A stretch of DNA of 50,645 nt from Bacteroidales bacterium UBA1711 (lineage in GTDB: Bacteria; Bacteroidota; Bacteroidia; Bacteroidales; P3), in NCBI GenBank assembly GCA_002317325.1, contig DCJB01000124.1, forward strand, positions 1 through 50,645. Direction: 5' to 3'. Within the stretch, counting starts at the first letter, position 1. The number at the start of each line of letters is the position of its first letter. Positions 40,671 to 48,299 of the stretch are shown in pieces. The position numbers and the translations under genes were made by a program. Below the pieces are notes generated by a model. The model saw only the letters and a list, made by a program, of their open reading frames with translations, did no database searches and had not been told where the DNA came from.

Positions 40671-42224
40671 CTATCCCACCAAGTATTGGTCTATGTTGCG
40701 GGTCTCTTTGTCAAAGCTGATGCCTATGCGGATTATCTGCTGTCCGTCTAAGGCGAAGGGCAGCACATATCTTTGGTCGCTTATCCGCTTCAGAGCCTCC
40801 GCCGCCGTACCGATGTGCTTAAACTCAACCACATAGCAGTACTTCGGAGTCTTCACCACTATGTCCATGTGTCCCAGATCGGTGTGGCACTCCGCCTCGG
40901 TGCAGAAGCTCAGCAGCTCGAAGAGCAGCCACACGAGGTTCTGGTAGTGGTGCTCAGGTCTATCCTCCGGGTCGTAGGGGGCGTCCGCAATGAGCGTCCG
41001 CAGCCGCAGCACGAACCCCTCGGTGTCGCCCGCCTGCAAATCCTCCACAAAGCGGCTGATGTCGAAAGCCGAACCGGTCGGCCGCTTTTCAACATAGAAC
41101 GGCGCGAGGTACTCGACGAAGCCCTCCTCCACCTCGCGGTTGGGAAAGCCGAGGGTGTAGGTGTCAAACTCTTCATCGTAGCCCTTGATGGTGAGGTAGC
41201 CGCTCAGATAGATGATAGGGGTGAGGCCGACAATGGCTGTATCCATACGGCTCAACATACTGTCATTCACATTACAGTCGGCAATCCGGCTTAGGTTGTA
41301 GTCGTACTTCTGCAGCAGCTTCACCAAGTTGGTGAGGTTGGCCGACTCGAACCAGTAGCTGCCGAACTTGAGGTTGTCTAAGGTGTTCAGCACGCTGAAG
41401 GGGTTGTACACTTCCGGGGTGTCATTCTCAAAGTGGTAGCCCGCATAGTCCCTCCGCAGCCGCTCCACGCACTCGTCATGGGTCATGCGGCACGCCTCGG
41501 CAAGGGCATCCACTTCGGGGGCGAAGTAGGAGAGCAACTCTTGCTCCGTTATCCCGCAGATGTCGGCGTAGCGAGAATACGTGGAAATGTCCGTGACGTT
41601 GTTGAGACCGCCGAAGACGCTCATGTTGCCGAACTTGGTCACACCTGTGAGGAAGGCAAACTTGATGTAGGCGTCCATCGACTTCAGCACTCCGTAGAAG
41701 CCATTGAGGGTGGAGCGGAAGGCCCCTTGCAATTCGTCGTTGCCAATGGACTCCATCAAGGGCTTGTCGTACCCATCGACCAGCACCGCCACCCGGTGCC
41801 CCGACATCTCTGCCGCCTTGCGGATTACGGCCTCAAAGCGAATACCGGGCGAGAACACTCCCACCCCCGTAGGGTAAATCTGTTCCCAGTCAGCCAGCTG
41901 CGACATAAGGCGCTTCTCCAAATCCTCCAGGCAGTTGTAGTCGTTGGTGTTGAGGTCGAGGTAGAACACGGGGCGCACGGTCCAGTTCTGCTCTAATCGC
42001 GCGATGTCCAAGCCCTCAAACACCTCCCTCTTCCCCTCAAAGTAGGCCTTGAATGTGGAGAGCAGCAGCGACTTGCCGAATCGCCGCGGGCGGGAGAGCG
42101 AGAAGTAGGTCCCCGAATCGACCAGCTGATAGACGAAGCGGGTCTTATCAACGTAGGCGTAGCCTTCCTTGCGGAGGGTCTCGAAATCCTGTTTGCCTAT
42201 CGGAATCATTTTTTTCTGCTGCAT
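40671..42224 (-). CDS. AAA-ATPase-like / PD-(D/E)XK (DUF1703) protein
   Basis: A 517-residue protein of a family abundant in Bacteroidota. The N-terminal domain has a Walker A-like SRPRRFGKSLLL (44-55) and a Walker B-like VAVLVDGYDKPL; the C terminus has a PD-(D/E)XK nuclease-like core, HMDIVVKTPKYCYVVEFKH, with its Asp and the E-x-K. Its function has not been established; families of this type are often multicopy and suspected to be mobile or defence-linked. It stands alone on the minus strand between the NUDIX and cysS genes. Confidence 0.85.
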   Translation of the reverse strand: MQQKKMIPIGKQDFETLRKEGYAYVDKTRFVYQLVDSGTYFSLSRPRRFGKSLLLSTFKAYFEGKREVFEGLDIARLEQNWTVRPVFYLDLNTNDYNCLEDLEKRLMSQLADWEQIYPTGVGVFSPGIRFEAVIRKAAEMSGHRVAVLVDGYDKPLMESIGNDELQGAFRSTLNGFYGVLKSMDAYIKFAFLTGVTKFGNMSVFGGLNNVTDISTYSRYADICGITEQELLSYFAPEVDALAEACRMTHDECVERLRRDYAGYHFENDTPEVYNPFSVLNTLDNLKFGSYWFESANLTNLVKLLQKYDYNLSRIADCNVNDSMLSRMDTAIVGLTPIIYLSGYLTIKGYDEEFDTYTLGFPNREVEEGFVEYLAPFYVEKRPTGSAFDISRFVEDLQAGDTEGFVLRLRTLIADAPYDPEDRPEHHYQNLVWLLFELLSFCTEAECHTDLGHMDIVVKTPKYCYVVEFKHIGTAAEALKRISDQRYVLPFALDGQQIIRIGISFDKETRNIDQYLVG

Positions 42225-42352
42225 AACGAGAGTTTTTTACAGCCATAACGCCCCCCGGGCAGAATTATTGCGCCATGGGAGTGAAAAGGACTGCCCGGTG
42301 TGGGAGGGCTTTCCCCACCCCGCGCTCGGGCATCATCACCGACCCCGAGAGG

Positions 42353-43837
42353 TCATATCGACCAGCTGGCGCCGTCCTTGCCGTCCTTCACGCTGATGCC
42401 GAGGGCGCCGAGGGCGTCGCGTATCTTGTCGCTGGTGGCCCAGTCTTTGTTGGCCTTGGCGGTGGCACGCATCTCCAGTATCATCTGCATCAGGCCGTCA
42501 ACCAGTGCGGTGTTGTCGCTGCCCGTCTCGTCGCGCAGCCCCATCACCTCAAAGACGAAGGTCTCCATCACCTGCTTCATCTCGTCTATGTCGCCCTGCG
42601 TGAGGGCGGTCTTGCGGTCGGCCGCCGAGTTGATGACCTTGGACATCTCGAACAGGTGGCTGATGACGATGGGGGTGTTGAAGTCGTCGTTCATCGCGTC
42701 GTAGCACTTCTGGCGGAACTCGCCCACTGCGGCGGCGGCACCGTTCTTGGAGGGCTGCAGCTTGAGCAACGTGCGGTAGGCCTGCATGAGGCGCTTGTAG
42801 CCCTTCTCGGCCGCCACAAGGGCCTCGTTGCCGAAATCCACGGTGCTGCGGTAGTGGGCCTGCAGTATGAAGAAGCGGATGGTCATCGGCGAGTAGGGCT
42901 GGGCGAGCATCTCGTTGCCCTCCTTGTCCTTGTGGCTGCCGCGGAAAAACTCGTCGAGGGTGATGAAGTTGCCCAACGACTTGCCCATCTTCTGCCCGTT
43001 GATGGTAATCATGTTGTTGTGCATCCAGTATTTGCAGGGTCCGTGGCCCGTGCAGACGGTCTGCTGGGCAATCTCGCTCTCGTGGTGGGGGAAGATGAGG
43101 TCCATGCCGCCGCCGTGTATGTCGAAAGTCTCGCCGAGATACTTCGTGCCCATGGCGGTGCACTCGGTGTGCCAGCCGGGGAACCCCACGCTCCATGGCG
43201 AGTTCCACCGCATGATGTGCTCGGGCGACGCCTTCTTCCACAGGGCGAAATCGCCGGTGAAGCGCTTCTCCTCCTGCCCGTCCAACGTGCGGGTGGTGGA
43301 GAGCATCTCGTCTATCACGCGCCCGCTGAGGCAGCCGTACTTCTTCGTGTCCCCCTGATACTTCCGCACGTCGAAATACACGCTCCCGTTGCTCACGTAG
43401 GCATAGCCTGCGTCCAGTATCCGCTGCACAAGCTCTATCTGCTCCATGATATGTCCGCTGGCGTGGGGCTCTATGCTGGGGCGCAGCACCCCGAGGGCGT
43501 CCATCGCGGCGTGATAGCGGTTCGTGTAATACTGGGCCACCTCCATGGGCTCCAGCTGCTCAAGCCGGGCCTTCTTGGCTATCTTGTCCTCGCCCTCGTC
43601 GGCGTCGTGCTCCAGATGCCCCACGTCGGTGATGTTGCGCACATAGCGCACCTTATATCCGATGTGACGCAAATAGCGGAACACCACATCAAACGTGATG
43701 GCGGGGCGGGCGTGGCCCAAATGGCCGTCGCCATATACGGTGGGGCCGCACACATACATCCCCACGTGATCGGGGGTGAGGGGCTTGAACAGCTCTTTCT
43801 GATGCGAAAGGGTATTGTAAATCAGTAACGGTTGCAT
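42353..43837 (-). CDS. cysS: Cysteinyl-tRNA synthetase
   Basis: A 494-residue class Ia synthetase. MYVCGPTVYGDGHLGH carries the first zinc ligand (C30) and the HIGH motif (HLGH, 39-42); HTECTAMG and HHESE supply further ligands; NGQKMGKSLGN is the KMSKS loop. It charges tRNA-Cys. Single transcription unit; no clear promoter in the leader, which has a CCGCC-rich inverted repeat. Confidence 0.95.
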   Translation of the reverse strand: MQPLLIYNTLSHQKELFKPLTPDHVGMYVCGPTVYGDGHLGHARPAITFDVVFRYLRHIGYKVRYVRNITDVGHLEHDADEGEDKIAKKARLEQLEPMEVAQYYTNRYHAAMDALGVLRPSIEPHASGHIMEQIELVQRILDAGYAYVSNGSVYFDVRKYQGDTKKYGCLSGRVIDEMLSTTRTLDGQEEKRFTGDFALWKKASPEHIMRWNSPWSVGFPGWHTECTAMGTKYLGETFDIHGGGMDLIFPHHESEIAQQTVCTGHGPCKYWMHNNMITINGQKMGKSLGNFITLDEFFRGSHKDKEGNEMLAQPYSPMTIRFFILQAHYRSTVDFGNEALVAAEKGYKRLMQAYRTLLKLQPSKNGAAAAVGEFRQKCYDAMNDDFNTPIVISHLFEMSKVINSAADRKTALTQGDIDEMKQVMETFVFEVMGLRDETGSDNTALVDGLMQMILEMRATAKANKDWATSDKIRDALGALGISVKDGKDGASWSI

Positions 43838-44009
43838 AATGTCGAATTATTAAAAACCTGCTTGCCCCGCCGCCGAGCCTCGGGGCGGTACAGACACTCC
43901 AAACGCCGCCCCCGCCCTTTTATTGTGCCCCGCCGCAAAAAAAACAGCCCCACCCCGCCCCCTACTCCGCCCTCACCCCCGCCCTCACCCCTCCCCCACA
44001 GCTCCAACT

Positions 44010-44051
44010 CTAATTTCTTAATTCTTAATTCTAATTTCTCAAAAATTCTTA
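44010..44051 (+). repeat. Heptad tandem repeat array 6
   Basis: Six 7-bp units: CTAATTT, CTTAATT twice, CTAATTT, CTCAAAA, ATTCTTA. It follows a C-rich tract, as arrays 1 and 2 also adjoin C-runs, and lies 33 bp upstream of the ackA -7 element. Confidence 0.75.
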
Positions 44052-44083
44052 TCCCATTTAACAAATAAACCAAAAAAAAAGCG

Positions 44084-44091
44084 TACCTTTG
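44084..44091 (+). promoter_or_regulatory. Promoter of ackA
   Basis: AAAAAAAAGCG followed by TACCTTTG, 65 bp before the ackA ATG. Same A-tract/GCG type as other promoters in the window. Confidence 0.65.
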
Positions 44092-44155
44092 GATTCGCAA
44101 CTTCTGCACCGCAGAAGACCGAAAAGAATAAAAATCACACAATTATTCATACAGC

Positions 44156-45364
44156 ATGAAAATATTAGTCCTCAATTGCGGCAGTTCGTCAATCAAGTAC
44201 CAGCTGATTGACATGACAAACAACGCACAGGTGATGGCCAAAGGCCTCCTCGAGCGCATCGGATTAGAAATGGGCGAATTTACCCACAAGTACAACGGCC
44301 AGAAGCACTACGAGCAGCTCCCCATCCCCGACCACACCGCCGGCATCAAAATCGTCCTCCACGCGCTCACCGACCCCAATATGGGCGTCATCAAAGACCT
44401 CAATGAAATCGGCGCCGTAGGCCACCGCGTGGCACACGGCGGCGAACTCTTCACCACCAGCTGCCTTGCCTCCGACCAAGTCATCGAGCAAATTAAGTCC
44501 CTCACCGACCTCGCTCCTCTCCACACCCCGGGCAACCTCGCCGGCATCTACGCCATGAGCCAAGTGCTCCCCGGCGTGCCGCAAGCCGTCGTCTTCGACA
44601 CCTCCTTCCACAGCACCATGCCACCCAAGTCCTACCTCTACGGACTCCCCTACGAATACTACCAAAAGTACGGCATCCGCCGCTACGGCTTCCACGGCAC
44701 CAGCCACAAATACGTCGCCCCTAAAGCCGCCAAGATGATCGGCCGCGACTGGAACGACCTCAAAATCATCTCCTGCCACCTCGGCAGCGGCGCCTCCATC
44801 TGCGCCATCGACCACGGAAAGTCCTTCGACACCACCATGGGCATGACACCCCTCGAAGGCCTCATCATGGGCTCCCGCCCCGGCGACATCGACCCCGGCG
44901 TCATCGAATTCCTCTTCAAGAAGGAAATCCTCGAAAACGGCAAAGACTGGAAAGACCTCACCAAAGTGCTCAACAAACAGTCCGGCCTCGTGGGCATCAG
45001 CGGCGGCAAACAGGATATGCGCGACATCCGCGCCGGCCGCGACGCCGGCGACGAGCGCTGCACCTACGCCTTCGATATGTTCGCCCAGCGCGTCAAACGC
45101 TACATCGGCGGCTATATGGCCGAAATGGGCGGCTGCGACCTCCTCCTCTTCACCGGCGGCATCGGCGAAAACGCCTGGTTCATGCGCCGTCCCATCCTCG
45201 AAGGCCTCGATTGCCTCGGCATCAAGGTCGACCTCGAACTCAACGACAAGATTATGGGCGAAGACTGCATCCTCAGCACACCCGACTCCAAGGTGGCCAC
45301 CGTCGTAGTCACCACCGACGAAGAGTACGTCATCGCCAGCGAGACCTACGCCCTCGTCAAGTAA
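44156..45364 (+). CDS. ackA: Acetate kinase
   Basis: A 402-residue ASKHA-fold kinase that converts acetyl phosphate and ADP to acetate and ATP, a main energy step in fermenting Bacteroidales. Hallmarks: LNCGSSSIKYQL, GHRVAHGGELF, FDTSFHSTMP, RYGFHGTSHKYV, HLGSGASICAI and FTGGIGENAWFMR. No pta gene is next to it, although the two are often paired. Own promoter and terminator. Confidence 0.97.
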   Translation: MKILVLNCGSSSIKYQLIDMTNNAQVMAKGLLERIGLEMGEFTHKYNGQKHYEQLPIPDHTAGIKIVLHALTDPNMGVIKDLNEIGAVGHRVAHGGELFTTSCLASDQVIEQIKSLTDLAPLHTPGNLAGIYAMSQVLPGVPQAVVFDTSFHSTMPPKSYLYGLPYEYYQKYGIRRYGFHGTSHKYVAPKAAKMIGRDWNDLKIISCHLGSGASICAIDHGKSFDTTMGMTPLEGLIMGSRPGDIDPGVIEFLFKKEILENGKDWKDLTKVLNKQSGLVGISGGKQDMRDIRAGRDAGDERCTYAFDMFAQRVKRYIGGYMAEMGGCDLLLFTGGIGENAWFMRRPILEGLDCLGIKVDLELNDKIMGEDCILSTPDSKVATVVVTTDEEYVIASETYALVK

Positions 45365-45396
45365 CCCCCGCGGGCCCAGTCCCGCACCACTCCCCC

Positions 45397-45428
45397 GGCG
45401 GCGGGCCTTCTATCGAAGGCCCGCCGCC
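45397..45428 (+). terminator. Terminator hairpin of ackA
   Basis: GGCGGCGGGCCTTC and GAAGGCCCGCCGCC are perfect 14-bp arms around TATC, 32 bp past the ackA stop and followed by CTCTTTC. Confidence 0.8.
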
Positions 45429-45518
45429 CTCTTTCGGATTCCCTTGCACCCTCCTCATCGTAGCTCCGCCGTCTCTCGGTGGGGACTTTTTGGCTTCGGG
45501 GCAAGGCATAAGTAGCCT

Positions 45519-45567
45519 TATAGGTGGGCAGAAAACGACAATAAACTCCATTTTTCGCCCACCTATA
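45519..45567. repeat. 11-bp inverted repeat downstream of the methyltransferase operon
   Basis: TATAGGTGGGC (45519-45529) and GCCCACCTATA (45557-45567) are exact reverse complements around 27 bp. It lies between the ackA terminator and an orphan plus-strand promoter, 47 bp past the last methyltransferase stop. No T-tract follows on either strand, so it is not a standard terminator. Confidence 0.7.
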
Positions 45568-45590
45568 GCACGCAGTTCCCCAAAAAAGCG

Positions 45591-45599
45591 TATCTTTGC
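45591..45599 (+). promoter_or_regulatory. Orphan promoter facing into the methyltransferase gene
   Basis: CAAAAAAGCG followed by TATCTTTGC, identical in core to the C69 promoter. It points into the 3' end of the minus-strand methyltransferase gene at 45615. No plausible plus-strand gene follows, so it may drive an antisense RNA or be left over from a gene lost when the operon arrived. Confidence 0.5.
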
Positions 45600-45614
45600 T
45601 TCATCCCACGCCTA

Positions 45615-46970
45615 TCAACGCTGGGGGCAGTCGGATTTGTCGGCGGACGAAAGCGACCATTCAGAAGCGGCACGATACACCACGTCGGCCTCAGACACTG
45701 CCGCAGCCCCACCCACAGCAGTCACGTCATATTCTTCGCCCAGTCTGGCATGGGACAACCGTCTGTAGGCAGTCTCGCAACGTCCGACGCTCGATACCGT
45801 ATGAGAGGATGTTGCGGTCTGCCGCCCTCCGTCAAACTCGAAGAAGGCAAACTCGCCCCCGCCCTGCCAACCGACAGCCTGAGATATTCCCCCCTGTTCG
45901 CCGCCAACGACCAAAGCCAACCGACGCGCGACAAGGTCTCTCATCTGGTCGCCTATCTCAATGCCTATATACCTGCGCCCCAACTTGTGCGCCACCGCAA
46001 CGGTGGTGCCCGACCCAGCGTAGCAATCAAGCACATATTCGCCCGGATTGCTGGCTATTGCCACAATCTGCCTTATCAGCTCTTCGGGCTTGGGGGTGTC
46101 AAACACCTGCCTCTTGTCGGGAAAGAGGGCGAGAAGCTGCTTCTTGGCGGTGTCGGTGGTGCCGTAGTCGTCGCCCGCCCACAGCGTCTCGGGCGTGAGG
46201 CCCACCTTGGCATCGGCAAGGAACTTCTTTATTCGCGGGGCGTTCTGCCCGTCGGCGCCAAACCAAATGTTGCCGGCGGCAATCTCGCCCAGCATACGTT
46301 CCCGGTTATATGCCCAGCAGCGCCCCTTGGGCGGCTCAAAGGCCTTGCCCGAAGGCGAGACGACGGTGTAGAACTGCGAGGAGACGGCGTGGCCGGCCTG
46401 CACGCTGGCGGTGACGGACTGCCACGGCCCCCGCGGGTCGTTGTCGGGATTCTTATATCTGGCCTCTATGCTGGCACGGCTCACGGGCAGCAGGTTGCGC
46501 GACTTCTTGAAGGACTTGAGGTCTTTGGCATACACCAGCACATACTCGTGGTTGCAGGAGAACACCGCCCGGTTCTCACGGCTCTTGCGCTGCTGCCACA
46601 CGATGGTGCCGCCAAAATTCTCCCGCCCGAAAATCTTGTCCGCCTCCACCTTGAGGTAGGCCATCTCGCTGTCATCTATCGAAATCCATATACTGCCGTC
46701 ATGGGTGAGCAGTTGGCGCAGCCACCGCAGCACCGCCCCTATGTCGCGAAGCCAGGCCGAGGTCGGGGCGCTGTCCGGGTAGTAGTGGTATGTGTCGCCG
46801 TTGTTGTAGGGCGGGTCTATATACACGCACTTTATCTTTCCGCCGAAGGTTTGCGCCAGTTCGGGCAGCACTTCCTTGTTGTCCCCCTTGACGAGGAGGT
46901 TCGGACTGTCCGCCGCACCAACCGATACGGCACTGTCGAAGACAAACTTTTCGTTATCTATTTGCTGCAT
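45615..46970 (-). CDS. Beta-class DNA adenine methyltransferase (type III Mod-like fold)
   Basis: A 451-residue amino-methyltransferase. The catalytic motif IV, DPPYNNG (52-58), comes before the SAM-binding motif I, DCYAGSGTT (315-323): beta-class order. DPPY suggests N6-adenine as target. FDTPKPEELIRQIVA before motif I is typical of this group. The central region (about 130-290) would be target recognition. Third gene of the operon, 3 bp after the D12 methyltransferase. Its presence beside a second, unrelated methyltransferase suggests that each modifies one strand of an asymmetric site. Confidence 0.88.
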   Translation of the reverse strand: MQQIDNEKFVFDSAVSVGAADSPNLLVKGDNKEVLPELAQTFGGKIKCVYIDPPYNNGDTYHYYPDSAPTSAWLRDIGAVLRWLRQLLTHDGSIWISIDDSEMAYLKVEADKIFGRENFGGTIVWQQRKSRENRAVFSCNHEYVLVYAKDLKSFKKSRNLLPVSRASIEARYKNPDNDPRGPWQSVTASVQAGHAVSSQFYTVVSPSGKAFEPPKGRCWAYNRERMLGEIAAGNIWFGADGQNAPRIKKFLADAKVGLTPETLWAGDDYGTTDTAKKQLLALFPDKRQVFDTPKPEELIRQIVAIASNPGEYVLDCYAGSGTTVAVAHKLGRRYIGIEIGDQMRDLVARRLALVVGGEQGGISQAVGWQGGGEFAFFEFDGGRQTATSSHTVSSVGRCETAYRRLSHARLGEEYDVTAVGGAAAVSEADVVYRAASEWSLSSADKSDCPQR

Positions 46971-46973
46971 GAG

Positions 46974-48296
46974 CTACCGTTTTGTAGGGTTTGTACATAC
47001 AATCAGCAGCTCGGCCTCGTCCGACGCATCAAGGAGGTGCGCCGAAGAGTTGAGTTTGTTGTGTCTAAATTCTCCCGCCGACACTGTCCTCACCAACTCG
47101 TAGCGCTCGCCCGCCCAGTCGAGCAGCTGCTGCATCGTCACCACGCGGGGGTGCGTCGGCTTGGTCTCGTCGTAGGGCGAGTAGGAGAGCAGCAGGCTGC
47201 GGCCGGTGGCGGAGGCATAGTCGAACATCTGCCTGAACGCCCCCGGCGCCTTCGACTTAATGCAGAAAGGCGACTGGTGGCGGTCGGCGCGATAGACCCC
47301 GTTGCTTATGCGGGTGCGGCCTCCTATGGTGGTTGTCGATAGCTGGGGCGTGTCCCTCAGCGTCATGGTCTCTAACACGTGGTAGAAGCGACTGTAGTGG
47401 TCGCGTGTGTAGGGCGGGTCGGCATAGATGGTCTTCACCTCGGGTCCGAGGCTTCGGAGGCAGTCCATATAGTCGCCCTGCAAAACCGAATACGGACGCG
47501 AAGACCTCTCCAACCGTCTGTACCGGCCCAACCATTCGCTGTAGAGGGGAAAGACTTCAGCCAATTTGTCCCTCACCGCCTTGTTGTACACGATGGGTTT
47601 GATGTTGCCTTCGGAGTCTCGCGCCTTTATCGGCTGCGCAAAGTGCTTCCCCACAGTGTCGGCAATATCGCTGGCCGTGCTGAGGAGGGCCGCCAATAAG
47701 AGGCTCCGCCCGCTCGGCGCCGACACCCGGCTCACCGCCTCGAGGAGCGCGTCTATCTGCACTGCCTGGCGGTACGAGAAGTAGATTCCCCCATAGTGAC
47801 GGCTGATGAGCGACCGCTCGCCTGTCAGCCCATCTGCTCGAAGCCTTGCCACCACTTCCTGTTGGACAGCAGACAGGGGTGAGTCGCTGTCCTCTATTAC
47901 GAACACCTCCACCGATCCGTGCTCGAGAATGGCAGCCAGGGTTTCGAGGTTGCGGCTGGCTATGGCATCATCTTCCAACTCTATGAGTGGGCGGAAGGCA
48001 TTCATCAATGGGCGGCTGCCCTCGCCCTCGGCGTAGTGCAAGATTTGGGCGGCTTCGGTCTCCGAAATGGAACACCCGCCCAACAGTGCCTCGCATATCA
48101 CCTTCGAGTAGTGCTGTATGTCGCACGAGGTGACCTCAAATGACTGCGAAAGCCTGTAGGAGACGCACCCCGAACCAGCAAACAAGTCACAGACCCCCGA
48201 ACCCCGCGCGGCCACTTCAAGGACATTGCCCTCGATGAAGTCAAGCAGCCGCAACTTGCTGCCGAGATAGTTCAGCGTCCTCATGCCGTGCTCCAT
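46974..48296 (-). CDS. D12-class (Dam-like) DNA adenine methyltransferase
   Basis: A 440-residue methyltransferase. NYLGSKLRLLDFI near the N terminus, motif I DLFAGSGCVSY (37-47) and motif IV ADPPYTRDHYSRFYH (292-306) give the alpha-class order of the D12/Dam family; DPPY predicts N6-methyladenine. It is longer than Dam (about 270) because of a large insertion between the motifs, perhaps for target recognition. Start at 48296 lies 3 bp after the nuclease stop; a second in-frame Met at 48284 is possible. Middle gene of the restriction-modification-like operon. Confidence 0.87.
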   Translation of the reverse strand: MEHGMRTLNYLGSKLRLLDFIEGNVLEVAARGSGVCDLFAGSGCVSYRLSQSFEVTSCDIQHYSKVICEALLGGCSISETEAAQILHYAEGEGSRPLMNAFRPLIELEDDAIASRNLETLAAILEHGSVEVFVIEDSDSPLSAVQQEVVARLRADGLTGERSLISRHYGGIYFSYRQAVQIDALLEAVSRVSAPSGRSLLLAALLSTASDIADTVGKHFAQPIKARDSEGNIKPIVYNKAVRDKLAEVFPLYSEWLGRYRRLERSSRPYSVLQGDYMDCLRSLGPEVKTIYADPPYTRDHYSRFYHVLETMTLRDTPQLSTTTIGGRTRISNGVYRADRHQSPFCIKSKAPGAFRQMFDYASATGRSLLLSYSPYDETKPTHPRVVTMQQLLDWAGERYELVRTVSAGEFRHNKLNSSAHLLDASDEAELLIVCTNPTKR

Positions 48297-48299
48297 TGC

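Larger units (their letters stand above)
43838..44155. other. 318-bp gene-free stretch between divergent cysS and ackA
   Basis: Next to cysS is a CG-rich inverted repeat (around 43868-43892). A long C-rich, purine-poor tract follows (43900-44000), then heptad array 6 and the ackA promoter. No small gene was recognised. Confidence 0.6.

Noticed and set aside
42255..42298. CCGGGCAG/CTGCCCGG inverted repeat upstream of the AAA-ATPase gene
   Set aside because: Only 8 bp with a 28-bp spacer in a GC-rich stretch and no T-tract or promoter association; easily due to chance.
45750..47342. Plus-strand 530-codon frame after the orphan promoter
   Set aside because: It is antisense to both methyltransferase genes and has no family features; the DPPY and SAM motifs are on the minus strand.
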